From NCBI RefSeq assembly GCF_001680005.1, contig NC_033568.1, forward strand, positions 1,922,001-1,986,000: DNA of 64,000 nucleotides, written 5' to 3'. Shown here in pieces: positions 11,219-23,071 of this stretch (within the stretch, counting starts at the first letter, position 1; each line of letters begins with the position of its first letter). The stretch comes from Plasmodium coatneyi (taxonomy: Eukaryota; Apicomplexa; Aconoidasida; Haemosporida; Plasmodiidae). Both the position numbers and the translations under genes were made by a program. The notes beneath the pieces were generated by a model that made no database searches, was not told where the DNA came from, and worked only from the letters and a program-made list of their open reading frames with translations.

Positions 11219-14200
11219 CTACACCCTAAAACCCGCAACATGACCTTGGAACCTGTTCCTTAGAAGCATCTTCCTTACAAACAAAGGTCTTCCTTCCCTA
11301 AATCCGGAATCTGAACATGGAACCTGTTCCTTAGGAACTTCTTCCTTAGATACATTTTCCATAGAAACAAAGTCTTCCTTCATAAATTCACTTCCCATAA
11401 ATTCTTGAACCAAAATTTCAAAAAAGTCTTCCTTCGTCGAATGCAAGTCCCCCTTTTGACATTCGTCTAATACTTCTAAATGGATATCAATAATCATGCG
11501 GCGACGTACACCACCACGACCAGCCCGGCGACGACCAGGAACCCGTTTTTTCCTCCTTTTTATAGACGTAGAACGTGGTTTGCGTTCCTTTACTAAGGTA
11601 TATTCATGTGGACCATCCTGGTTCATACCATAGTCCATAATTTGTTCCTGCAATGTTGGACCAAGTGTTGGATGAGCTCTTCTGTAACGTCTTCTTCTAA
11701 TGGGCACGGCAAAATACTACACAAAAAAAAAAAAAAAAAAAAGAGAGAAAATGTTTTTTTAAAAGGGATGCGAAACGTTTGTTCACACGCGGCAGTAATT
11801 ACTACTTCAAACGCAAGTGTAAAATGCGAAATCGTCCTACACACACACCCCTTAAATGCGAAATCCTACACACATACCCCCCAAATGCGAAATCCTACAC
11901 ATACACACCCTAAAATGCGAAATCCTACACCCACATACTGTTTCTTTCTTTTTTTTTTTTTTTTTCTTATGTTAGTGGTTTTTTTTCTTTTACCTTCCAA
12001 AGAAGATAACTTATGACAGAAGTGGCGATGGCAACAGGGATTGTAGGAAGATATGGACTAAGGAGTTTGGAAGGGTCTATGGGGTTACTAAGTGGAATAG
12101 CTGTAGGTGAAGATACTCCTGTTGTTGTTGTTGGTGGTGTTGTCGAAGTGGGCCCTTCTGCTCCTGGGGAACCATCATTAGATTTGTGAGATGGAGGTTG
12201 TGGACTAACGTGATAAACACTGTTGGAATTTGGACCACCGCCACCCCCCCCACCGGCACTTTGGGTTCCAGCTGGACCACCAGGGACACCTCCACCGAAT
12301 GCTTCCCCCAAGTCATTAATATCTTCATAAATATAAAGGACTGGTTTCTCTTTTTCCGGAAGTTCCTTTGGAGGAGTAGGGAGTGATGAATCACTCGTAT
12401 GATGGGTATTACTTGTATCACCAGGTTGACCTGCTATACCTGTAGGAATTGTAAAGTTCCTAGGTGAGACACCTTGTACTAAATCGATCTGGCCCCTTAG
12501 ACCTGTCCAGCTGACATTGGTTAGTACATCATTGTCATCAGATTTATCAGGACTATTTTGCCCATTAAGAACATCGAGGCATGCTGCAATACGATCTGGA
12601 GTATCATTTTCGCCAATACTTTCGCACTCTTCCTTCGTGGTAGTAATATTAGACGCTGTTGCACTCTTACTTGCTTTGTTTACTCCATTTGTAGTCCCTG
12701 CCGTAGAAGGTTTCGTAGCGGGCTGGTCCGTATTGACTAGGTCTCCTAGTTCTTTTGACCTTCCCCAATTCATTAGATCCATAATTCTATCACTCCTACA
12801 ATTTTTTTTTTCATTTTTTCCTTCACTCTTCTTTTCTCCTGTCTTACATGTCATCCAAATCATTACCTGATCTAATTCAGAAACACCGTTGTTCTTACTC
12901 CTCGCTATTTTTAGCCAACCTTCCACTTTCTCATCAATTAACTTTTCCCCATTCTTAATATCCATTTTTCGAATCCAGCTACATTCCATTCCAGCATACT
13001 TTTTCGGTGGAAAATTTTTTGCTTTCCCTTCCATAGTTTGAGCGATAACTTCCATTATTGGTTCTGCTTCACACTTGTCCTTAAATATTCTTAATATGAC
13101 CGTATTTCCTATTACACACTTTAAATACTGCTGCCATTCATCTACCTTCCCATTTTTTTCTTTCCAATTTTTTTTCACTCTGTCCCATCCTTCCATCCAA
13201 TAGATTACTCTTACTAACCTTTTGCATACTCTTTTCATTTGGTTTGTCTTATCCTTTTCCTTTTCATGCTTTAAATCTCCACATATTTGTGGTATATTTG
13301 TCCTCTGCTCCCGCATGTTCATATAATTCTTCAGTTCGCCTAACAGTCTATTCACTTCGTGGTCCATTTTTTCCTTCATTTCATCCTAAAAATAAAGGGA
13401 AAGGAAGAAATAGATAAATAAAACTTACAGATTTATTCCCTTTTATCTTTATATATGTGCCCCCCTTAAAGGACTCTTTTATTTTTTTTCTTTATATATA
13501 TTCCCTTAATTGTTTACTTCTCTATATATATTGCTTTAATTTATTGTTTTCATTTTTCTTTTTTCTTCTAAAAAAATACCACAAGACTCCGTACTATACT
13601 ATTCCTTACCTGGTCAGGCGTCCCATTCTTCGTGAACTCTTCCTTCTTTTTTTCCCATGCATCTCTCAATTGATCCCCTTTTTGTTCATTTGCTCTTCTT
13701 TTTGCAGTCTCTTCCTCTGATTGGGAGGAGTAGCATGGGTGCGTTACTGGTTGTGGACTCTTCACTGTTGCTGCAACAGCTGCCTTCGCTACAGCAGCTG
13801 CTGCTTTCTTCTCTTCCTGTACTTTCACTTGAATTTCACTTTCCAGTTTTTTCTTCATTTCTTCCTCACTATGATTGGGATTCATTTTTTCCATTACTTG
13901 GTTTGCACCTGCCTGTGACAGATAATTTTCTTCTTTCATTATTTTCTGGAATTCCTCAAAAATGTTCTTATCCTTCCATTCTGGACCATGGCTCCCACCC
14001 TTGCTATTGTGTTCCATCTTACCTTTACTTCCTGTACTTTCACTAGGACAGTTTAAGTTTGTCATTATCCATTCATGCTTCTTTATTCCACCCTCCCCTA
14101 CCTCCGTCTTCTTCTTTTCATCTACCCATTTCTTTATAGTTCCCCATAATACTTTCCCTCCTATTGCTGATTTTTTCAAATCAAAATTATAACATATGTG

Positions 14201-15654
14201 ATCAGTCATTTCTTCCCCATTGACCTGTACTAACCCTTCCACCATTTCTGATAGGTACGGAATGACTTTATTAAACAAGCAATGTCCTCCATACAATTGG
14301 ACTAGGACCACCCACCCTACTATACATCTGAAATAGGTTTCCACCGTATCCTCTGTCTTAACACTCTCCCTCACCGCGGAGTTCTGCGTTAATCCATTGG
14401 TATATAGTATTATTTTTAATACAGCTTTGCAAAATTCTTTCTCTGACTGGTCCCATGTAACATTTTCCCCTTCCCCCATATATTCACTACACCATTCCCT
14501 TATTATTTCTTCCTCCTGATTAAATGTGGGTATCATATTATCAAATATTTTCCCTATGTCGATCCATATTCCTTTCTGTAGAGATTATGAAAAAAGGGAG
14601 GGTTCCATATATATGGGCGCATTTAAATGTAGTCCTTCTTTTCCATTGGGATTTATTCTTACATTCACATTTACACATTTATTTGTCCCATTTAAACTTT
14701 ATTTCTTCTTATTACATGAACTCTATCCTCATCCCACTCATCCTTCTTCACTATCCACCTTTGTATTAGTTCGCTCAACAATTTGTCCCCTGCTGCACTG
14801 CCCTGCCCCTGCCTGCTCTTAAGATGTTGGTCCCGTGATGACCCCTTACTCCCGGTATTCATGGTACCACTATTATGTTGAAGACCTAATTTTGTTAGAG
14901 CATCTTTCTCATCCTCACATTTCGGCGTTGGTTTTGAGTCCTTATTTATTAATGTCATAATTGTGTTATTCGCAGTCATAGGACCATAAATATAATCTAA
15001 CATATTAACCCGACCCCTAATCATCATTGGTTCTAACTTCCCATACTCGCACACATTACACTTAATCTGTTCACTAACCCCTTCGCTTATACCTTTCATT
15101 ATACTGTACGCCTTCTCCACACCATTCTTCTTATCACAATGTTGCATTCGATACAAGGTGGACCATAAGTTTACTGCTGTACAATACACATATTCCTTCA
15201 ATTCAGCATCAATGTTCTTTCCTGCACATTCATTTCCCCTAATGTCTTTTATTTTTAATAAATTCCTTAAAACGAAGTTGCAAACTTTCTTCTCTTCTGG
15301 CGTTAACCTTCTGTCTCCTACTTCCATTGTTTCGCATAGCTCCTCAGCAGTACTCTCATGTTCTTTATTGTTCATTTCCCTCAGCACTCTATTAACCGAA
15401 CTTATTATACTCCCACCTAATGTTGTCTGTAAATTGAGAACGGTACATTTATATATATTTCAACATGAATTTCTTCCATTATTTCTTCACTAAAGGGGAA
15501 AAGTATAGTGAAATATAAGAGTTCAATTTTATTTAAAATACACAGAAATTTTAGTGGAGCAACATACCTCTCCCACAGCTATTCTCTCTCCTTCATAATT
15601 CTTCTCCTTCAACCATCTTTGTTTTAATTTTTGGAATTCTATATCTAAAGCCAT
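11219..15654 (-). CDS. SICAvar: SICAvar A: SICA variant antigen, five exons
   Basis: Exons in coding order: 15654-15568, 15426-14716, 14575-13610, 13385-11994, 11716-11219; 1217 aa; all phase 0 with GT/AG sites. Exon 1 is the short leader exon containing FQKLKQRWLKEK. Exons 2 to 4 are cysteine-rich SICA ectodomain (CETMEVG, KVCNFVLRNL and REWCSEYMGE blocks), then a Pro/Ser/Gly linker. One membrane segment ends exon 4 at LLWK (about 1028-1050). Exon 5 is the cytoplasmic SICA C domain, with LQEQIMDYG, a YTLVKERKPRS patch and HLEVLDECQKGDL through EFMGSEF; this is the best diagnostic of the family. SICA antigens sit on the infected red-cell surface and vary clonally. Five exons makes it a small SICAvar type. 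The donor of exon 2 (GTAATAAG) is my choice among nearby options. Its tail appears frame-shifted relative to its own repeat unit (see findings). Confidence 0.9.
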
Positions 15655-15725
15655 TTTCCCATTATTCAATCACTGTGTTACTTATCAAATGGAAAATAGT
15701 ATTTCATTAAGTACCTAGATGTGTA
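15655..15725 (-). promoter_or_regulatory. Conserved block directly upstream of SICAvar A
   Basis: ACTTATCAAATG (+ strand) followed by ATTTCAT lies within about 60 bp of the start codon. The same words lie at 59605-59665 upstream of SICAvar B. Sequence further upstream is unlike between the two genes, so this short block may be 5' leader or core promoter. Confidence 0.4.
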
Positions 15726-15904
15726 GAACACACATTCATTCATTACATCTTGAAATTTGTTTTTCCTATTTTCCTTTACATTCATTTTATTCCTCCTCTA
15801 TTACTTTCTTTTTTTCCTTCTTTTCCTTTTCCTTAAACTTTTCTTTTAATTTCCTCATTTTCTTTTTGGTGCACCCTCTTGCAGAGCGTGCACATTCTCG
15901 TTAA

Positions 15905-16900
15905 AATGTTAAACAACAGATCATATTGTTGTTCCAAACAGAGAATAACCTTATGCTTACATTGTTAACATTCACTCTAACAACCTGTGCCCAATCTACA
16001 CACCTTGAACCCTGCATTCTAACAACCTGTACTCCACTCTCACACCCGGAAACTTTACTATAATACCCGAAACCCTACTCCTACACCCTAACCTCTTCAC
16101 TCGAATACCCGGAACCCTACTCCAACAACCCGGAACTTTCACTCTAATACCCCATGCAACTCCCCTTCCTTTTCTTCTTCCTAACCTTGCTCGCTTCCTT
16201 TCATTCTTTCTTTCTTTTTTTCTTTCATTCTTTCTCTCTTTCTTTCCTTCCGTTCATCCTATCTTCCTTATCTTTCATCCCCTTCCCACCCACCTGGGGT
16301 GGCTAAAGTAGCAGATCATATTATTGTTCTTATAACATAGAAAAGGACCTTATTCCTACACCCCGAACCCTACTGTCATATGCTTAACCCTACACCCATA
16401 CCCTGAATCCTATTTTCATATCCTTAACCCTACTCCCATACATTGAACCCTCTTCTTTTTTTCTTGTTTTCTTTTTTTTCTTTTCCTTCTTCCTCTCTCC
16501 TTCTTTTTCTTCTCTTTCTTCTTCCTTCTTAAAATTCCTTCCTCTTTTTTATTCTTTTTTTTTTTTTTTTCTCTGAATAAATAACTACAGCAAAAAAATT
16601 TATGCATACAACGTTCCCTTCTCTCCTTTCTCATGCATTTCACATCCTTTCCTCACGTCTTCTTTTTTTTCCTTCTTTTTTTTCTTCCTCTTTTTTTCTT
16701 TTTTCTTTTTGCTCCTGCCTCATTTATTTTTCCTTAAAAAAAAAAATATTCCCCCTAATAATGTAAAAAACAGGCCATATTGTTATTACATGACCTAGAT
16801 AAAAACATTATCCCATGCACTTAACCCTACTGCCATACCCCTAACCCTATTTCCATAACCTGAACCTTCACTCTAACACTCTAAACCTTCATTATAACAG
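15905..16900. repeat. Higher-order repeat with degenerate telomere-like words
   Basis: Three successive units begin near 15911, 16310 and 16770 with a related 45-bp block (CAGATCATATTGTTGTTC type, then a word like GAATAACCTTAT). Each block is followed by words such as TTAACCCTAC, TTGAACCCT and CCGAACCCTAC. In units 1 and 2 a T/C microsatellite follows. TGAACCC fits the Plasmodium telomere unit GGGTT(T/C)A read on the other strand, but the copies are decayed and not in perfect register. Confidence 0.65.
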
Positions 16901-17690
16901 CCCGCCCAAAGTCATTCTACCACCCCTAACAACATCATCCTACCACCCTAACAACATCATCCTACGACCCCCAACAACATCATCCTACCACCCTAACAAC
17001 ATCATCCTACGACCCCCAACAACATCATCCTACGACCCCTAACAACATTCCTTCCACCCCTAACAACATAATCCTACGACCCCTAACACCACCTTCCTTC
17101 CACTCCTAACACAACATTCCTTCCACTACTAACAACCTTCCTTCCACTACTAACAACCTTCCTTCCACTACTAACAACCTTCCTTCCACCCCTAACAACA
17201 TCATTCCTTCCACCCCTAACAACATCATTCCTTCCACCCCTAAGAACATCATTCCTTCCACCCCTAACACAACCTTCCTACCACCTTCTAGCACCCTAAC
17301 AACCCACCTACCAACTACCACCCCTAACAAACTTCCTACCACCCTACCACCTAACAACCTTCCTTCCATCCTACCATCCCCAACAACCTTCCTTCCACCA
17401 CCCCTAACAACCTTCCTTCCACGCCTAACAGCCCACCTACCACCCACCTAACAACCTTCCTTACAACAACCACATAAAAATCCTCCTTCTACCTAACAAA
17501 TTTACTTCTACCCTCTCACCACACTAACAACCTTACTTCCACCACCCCTAACAACCTTCCTTCGACCCCTAACACTCAGCTAACAACCTTCCCTTCCACC
17601 AACCACACCTAAAGAACCTTCCTTCCACCTACCACCCCTAACAACAACCTTCCTCCCACCATACCACCCCTAACAACCCATCCTTCTTCA
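16900..17690. repeat. CCACCCCTAACAACCTTCCTT array
   Basis: About 0.8 kb of loosely repeated CCTAACAACATCATCCTACC and CCCCTAACAACCTTCCTTCC words, ending at the 3' end of KIR5. The same family of words occurs in intron 2 of KIR8, in front of the 54440 orphan exon, after KIR13 exon 2, and in the intron of the 2TM gene at 30141. Long apparent reading frames here are only by-products of the repeat. Confidence 0.8.
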
Positions 17691-18986
17691 TCTAGACGAT
17701 GATGTATATGGGATTGAATATTCGGACGAATTAGTTGTTGTTGAGGTGTAATCGTCGTCGTCATCATCAAACTCATTAAATTCTGTCCTCAGGGACCTTT
17801 TCCTTCTGCTTCCTCCAGAAGAGGAGTTATTCCCCTTAAGGAAGGAGGAGAGGAAGAAAAGGTGTGATTTATACTTGTAAAAAAAGTATGCTAAGGCAGG
17901 AAGTCCTACTGCAGCTAATGCACCAGACACAGCAGCAGGGACGATACCAGGTCCAGAGAAACCAGGAGACTGATGTCCTGTACTACCTGGTCCAGAGGAA
18001 CCAGGAGACTGATGTCCTGTACTACCTGGTCCAGAGGAACCAGGAGACTGATGTCCTGTACTACCTGGTCCAGAGGAACCAGGAGACTGATGTCCTGTAC
18101 TACCTGGTCCAGAGGAACCAGGAGACTGATGTCCTGTACTACCTGGTCCAGAGGAACCAGGAGACTGATGTCCTGTACTACCTGGACCAGAAGAACCTGG
18201 TTTCTCTTCTACTTTGTTGCAGGTTAAATTTAAGGTTTCCTTCTGCTGATTTTCTTCATATATTTGCTTAAGTTGCTTACAGCATGTGCTATCCATGTTA
18301 CTTTTACACTGTGTATACACTTCTTTATAAGCCGTATTAATACTCTGCAGGTGTTGGTAATATTTCTGATTACATGATTTCTCTGCTAAAGTTGAATATG
18401 TCAAAATGAAACCGCTGTCCTCAGAGTAATCATATATTATTTTTCTCTTGTCGAATTCGTCTTTGTCAACAGTAGGGCATATTTTTCCACACTTAGTCCC
18501 CGTAACTAATTTTCCCAATTCACTGTACACCGTTCCCATGGCGGTTGAAAATGCTCCTGGGTCCTGCAAATGGCCTGAAACAATATGTCCTATCGTATAG
18601 TAGAGAGCATAACAGTATTCATGATCTGACCTACTGATTTGCTCATTCTTATGTACATGACACCAAGCTTCCATAATATCCTTAGCATGTTCTTTTGTAT
18701 TAAGATAAGCATTTATTTGATTTTCTGTCTCAGTCACATTATCTCCAAGAGTACATTGCCCTAAGCTCTCTTTCCGTCCCAATTTATCATATAAATACTT
18801 CTTTGAGTTCAACAAGGCCAACTGTTTCTCCTATAACGGTAAATGAGGCGACATATATATATTACTACACATTCCTTCATTATTATTTATTCTACTATCC
18901 ATGAGGTATTATATGTTTGTATACACTGCTAAATTTTTTGTGGACTAAGAAATAAACTTGATTACGTTTGCTTGTGCCACTGTCAT
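17688..18986 (-). CDS. KIR5: KIR antigen with 13-residue repeats and no tail intron
   Basis: Exons 18986-18966 (MTVAQAN) and 18830-17688; 387 aa. The ectodomain has [29 protein letters not shown] and [10 protein letters not shown]. Six near-identical copies of [13 protein letters not shown] form the stalk. A membrane segment follows ([20 protein letters not shown]), and its end, YK, runs straight into the tail (YKSHLF) at 17874/17873, where every other KIR here has an intron. The tail has a RRKRSLR patch, a run of aspartates and a [12 protein letters not shown] ending, like KIR12 and the broken tail of KIR7. It lacks the NI(S/A/G)Y ending of the other genes. The missing intron is clear; how it was lost is not. 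Confidence 0.88.
17950..18200 (-). repeat. 39-bp in-frame tandem repeat in KIR5
   Basis: Six nearly perfect 39-bp units encode the Pro/Gly/Ser-rich 13-mer. The near-identity of the DNA suggests recent expansion by slippage or unequal exchange, so copy number is expected to differ among isolates. Confidence 0.92.
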
Positions 18987-19006
18987 TGTTGTTATTGTTC
19001 ATGTGC

Positions 19007-19046
<40 letters not shown>

Positions 19047-20450
19047 TTTTGCGTTTTTGCCTTTCCCCCCTTTTGCCTTGTATAAGGAAATTTTTGTGTT
19101 ATAAAAATGGACAATTTTCCTTGTGTTGTTTTTCCCCTTTTCTTCTTTCGATATATATATATGCACATGTATGTCCATATATATATGTATGTATATGTTC
19201 ATATATATAAGTACATATATATACATATATATATGTATATATATATGTATGATTTTTTCCTTTTTCCTTTCACTGCTTTGCCTTGTATAAGGAAATTTTT
19301 CTGTTATAAAATGAGCGTTTTTCCTTCCTTCAACATATATATATATATATAGCATTTATATATATAATTATATATACGTATATATGATATATATAGCATA
19401 TGTATATATAGTTATATATATACGTATATATGTATGTATAAGTATATATATATACCTTTTTTCTTTTCAGCTACTATTTATGTAAGAATGGTAATTTTTT
19501 GCTTCTTTTCTCTTTTTTTTTTTTTTGTTTAGTTCTTTTTTTGTTATTCTTCTTTTCTTCTTCTTTTATTCTATTTTTATGATAAGTACGTTATGTAGTT
19601 GTTCATTTATATATAATATGTAGATATGTACTGTGTTATTTGAGCTAAGTTTCTTCACTTCTTTTTCCTTTAAAACTGTAATTTTCTTTTCTTTTCCCTT
19701 TTTTTTTTTTAAATTCAATTTTTTCCCCTTCTTTTCTTTCCTCCTAAAACGAAAATTTTACTTCCTTTCTCCTTTCCTCCTGAAATGAAGAATTCTTTCC
19801 CCTTCCTTTCTCTTTTTCTTTCCTCCTAAAACGAAAATTTTACTTCCTTCCCTTTTCCTCCTAAAATAAAGAATTCCTTTTCTTTCTACTGTCCTTCTTT
19901 CTAAAAGGACGAATTCTTTTCCCCTTCTCCTAAAATGAAGAATTTTTCTTCCTTTCTACTTTCCCTTCTAAAATGAAAAATGTCACTTCCTTCCACCTTT
20001 TTCCTTTAAAAGATGTAATTTCCATCCTAAAAGAAAGAATTCTTTTCCTTCCATTCACTTCTAAAAAAAAGAATTCTTTCTTTTCCTTTCCTTTTCCTTC
20101 TAAAATGAAAAATTCCTTTTCTTTCTTTTTCACCCTAAAGTGAAAATTTTAAATTATACTATTTAAACTGCAAACACTACTTCCCATATACCTGACATTT
20201 TAATTAGAACCTGTTCATATAGTGAATGCACTTTTAATTTATTCATATTGAGCATTTTCACTCCTTTTCTTCTTCCTTCTTAAGTGTATATTGTGAATTA
20301 TGTTCTTTGTATATATATATATATTAAAGTGTACTTTCCCCTTTTCGCGTTCATTACATTTTATTAATTTTTGTTTATTAATTTATTATTTTTTTTGAAA
20401 AGTTTTTTATTCATTTTTTTTGTACTTTTTCCTTTTTTGTGTACAACTAT
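18987..20450. repeat. Low-complexity gap upstream of KIR5
   Basis: At 19000-19460 lie TA-type microsatellites and two copies of TTGCCTTGTATAAGGAAATT (19074 and 19281), so part of the stretch is a duplication. At 19730-20150 there is a degenerate array of about 40 bp around CCTAAAATGAAGAATTC and CCTAAAACGAAAATTTTAC. No gene is recognised. Confidence 0.6.
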
Positions 20451-21165
20451 GTCGTGCCACGTCCTTTTAGCAAGTGCAGGGCAAGTTTCTACATGGAGCT
20501 TCTTCAACACCATACGTATTTTGCTTATTAATTAAGTTGGTCCGCATATATATATGTGTGTAAAATACATATATATGTGTAAAATACTTATGTATGTATA
20601 TATATATACGTCCAAAATACATATATATATGTGTGTGTTCATATATATATATAGGTATGTATATACCCATATATATATATAAGTGGTAGACCGATAAAGA
20701 ATCATGTAAGACGGGAATGATTTTATGTGCGATACCCATAGTGATAGCAGTGCAATGCACCTACCATTACCAAACACACCTTTAATGAACCAAAAATTTC
20801 CCTTCCTTTCACAGGAAGTATAGATGCTCCGTTCACCCTATCCTTAATCTATCCATAGCCTATCCATAGTTCACACCAATTTTCCATTCGATTCTTGTAT
20901 GTATTGGACGCAATGAACACCCCCCTCCCCCCCCTCTCACATGTAGACGGGGAGGAGGAGGATAAGTAATTGAGCATCCATACTGAAAAAAAAACTATAT
21001 ACACATAGTTCTTAAGATTTTTTAAGTATAGGTGTGCAAAAATGTGCACAAAAAGGTTGGGCTAAAAAAAAAATATATATACTATAGAAAAATGTATGGG
21101 GGGGCGATGGGGGAGAAAAAAAAGTGTTCCACATTTCCATATTTTACAACTTTGCAACTTATAGC
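20451..21165. other. Gap between KIR5 upstream repeats and a 2TM gene
   Basis: Mostly TA-rich, with some less biased sequence at 20450-20530 and 20750-20990. I found no exon of a family seen elsewhere in the window. Confidence 0.4.
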
Positions 21166-21997
21166 TTATAATTTGTATTCTTTATATTTGGATCGTTTGA
21201 TGTATTTTTTTCTAGCTCGGTAATAATAAAAACCTATTATTATGCTTAATACAGCAAATATTACGATTATAAGGAATGTAAATACTGCAACCGCATCATA
21301 TGGGTTACCACCATTGTTAGGCTTCTCCATTATTAAAGTCGAATTTCCATAGTATAAAATTAGTAGACAAGGGGCCAGCACTGCCAATATAAGTAGCAGT
21401 AAACTTCTATGTTTGAATTTGCCATATTTACATTTTTTATACAACCTTCGACATCTATCTTTTAGGGTGTTAGTATTTTTATTTTGGTTCTTCCTTCCTC
21501 TTCCATGTGGTAAATTACATGAATTTGTTCCTAAATTTGATTTTTTAGGTGATTCATTCAAGTAAGTTCTTTTAGTAGGGTCATCTTCATTATCACTTCT
21601 ATGAGAAAATTGATTTGGTAATTGTGTTCTTGTACCGGTTCCAATACCAACTTCACGTACTGATGATGATCCATCAGTGCTTGTACTGCTTGAATAAGAT
21701 GAATCAAAACGACCCCTTCGCGGCGATTTACCCCATGAGGTTGCGTGCACTAGGACCTAAAAAATAAAAAAGGTTGTTAGGGTGGTGGAAAATTTTTTTT
21801 TTTTTTTTTTTTCTTTCTATTTTTAATAAAAAGATGGGAGTTAGTTATAATGAATGTATGTGGGTCAGAATTTTAAAAAAATTTAATAGTTCCTATGATG
21901 ATTGTCATACATGGTGGTGGTGGTTAGGGTATTGCCAACAGCACAAAAACAGGAAGTACAGGAAAGAAAGAAATATTAAATACTTCGGAGATGCCAT
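21166..21997 (-). CDS. 2TM-a: secreted two-membrane-segment protein
   Basis: Exons 21997-21911 and 21756-21166; 225 aa. Exon 1 encodes a signal peptide (MASPKYLIFLSFLYF through the WQYPNHHHH end). Exon 2 starts VLVHATSWGK, a motif shared with the genes at 30141 and 39097. A Ser/Asn/Lys-rich middle part follows, then two hydrophobic segments (about 146-165 and 182-206) and a basic end (RARKKYIKRSKYKEYKL). I do not know the family name; it resembles the Plasmodium 'exported protein, unknown function' class. I see no RxLxE/Q/D export motif, so export is inferred only from the signal peptide, the architecture and the gene neighbours. Upstream sequence matches the promoter-side block of the gene at 44383. 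Confidence 0.82.
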
Positions 21998-23071
21998 TTT
22001 TATTTTGATGTTTTTTTTTAATTTTTTTTTTTTTAAAAGGAAACGAGTTTAAAATAAAGGATATTTTCCTTTCTTTCCTTTTTTTTAGTAATACAAAGTG
22101 TTTATGAAGTTTTTTGCGTGCGTATATGATTGAATGTTATTTCTTCCTTTTGAGTGTGTGTTACATATATATATTTTAAAATGAAGAAAGAATTTAACAT
22201 TACAACGTACACAATAATACATACATATAGAAAAAAAATAAACATAATGTAAAATAATGGTCAAAAAAAAAAAAAAAAAATAAGAAGAGTAGTTCATTTT
22301 TTTTTTAATTGCACATATATAATTATATATATGTTATGTTGTTTCAAAAAATAAAGTTCGTTAGTATTTTTTTTTTTTCTACAAAGAGAATGAGAGAGAG
22401 AGTGAACGAAGAAAAAAGTTCGCTCTCTAATTATATAACAGTTCTAACAGTGTAATAAGTACGATTTGCTCATATTTTCAGCATATTGAAATTATGCATA
22501 TGTGCCCAAATTTTATTGTTTCAAGTTCAGATACAACAGTGAATAGAAACTGTTTAAGGGAGTATATTAGTTTTCTTATCTTCTCAGATGGTGGAATGGT
22601 GGAATGTTTTTTTTTTTTGAGATGTAGAGCATTAATATTTTCTACTTAGGTTCAGGAAGTGTAGGGAGCAAATTTTTTGTGCATATATTATGATCAATTT
22701 CCTATGGGGAGAGAGTGTACAACAATGTTCCACTGTTGTCAATTATTTTTTGTACTTTTAAATTATAATAATAACTATTGATATCGTACAAAAATATTAT
22801 ACACACATTTCATTCATATGTACGTGAACAGCACTACTTATCATATTTCCATTAGGAATTTTGAGTCGCTGTTATAATACCTAATGCACACAAAATACCA
22901 TGGTACACATAATCTCCGTTACGCAGTTTTTTTCATTTATTGCACACGTATTCTATGTTTGCCATAAATTTGCATCTTTTTTCTTGTTTAGATTAAAAAA
23001 AATTCTTCCAAAAAGAAGGTTCCTTCCTCCCCCAAAAGAAGTTTCACCCTCCACGAAACAACGGTTCTCCT
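21998..23071. other. Gap between two minus-strand 2TM genes
   Basis: At about 22150-22230 lies the conserved block found upstream of the 2TM genes, here on -. A TTTGAGTGTGTGTTACATAT stretch marks its distal edge. The rest (22230-22980) is AT-rich and has no recognised gene. Confidence 0.5.

Noticed and set aside
15990..16880. True chromosome end
   Set aside because: Telomere-like words are decayed and flanked by genes on both sides, so this is interstitial and not a terminal telomere.
17106..17447. Gly/Val/Arg-rich minus-strand frame
   Set aside because: It is the complement of the CCTAACAACCTTCC array. No conserved protein feature.
17864..18271. Plus-strand frames with repeats opposite KIR5
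   Set aside because: Antisense reading of the 39-bp repeat. KIR5 on the minus strand explains it.
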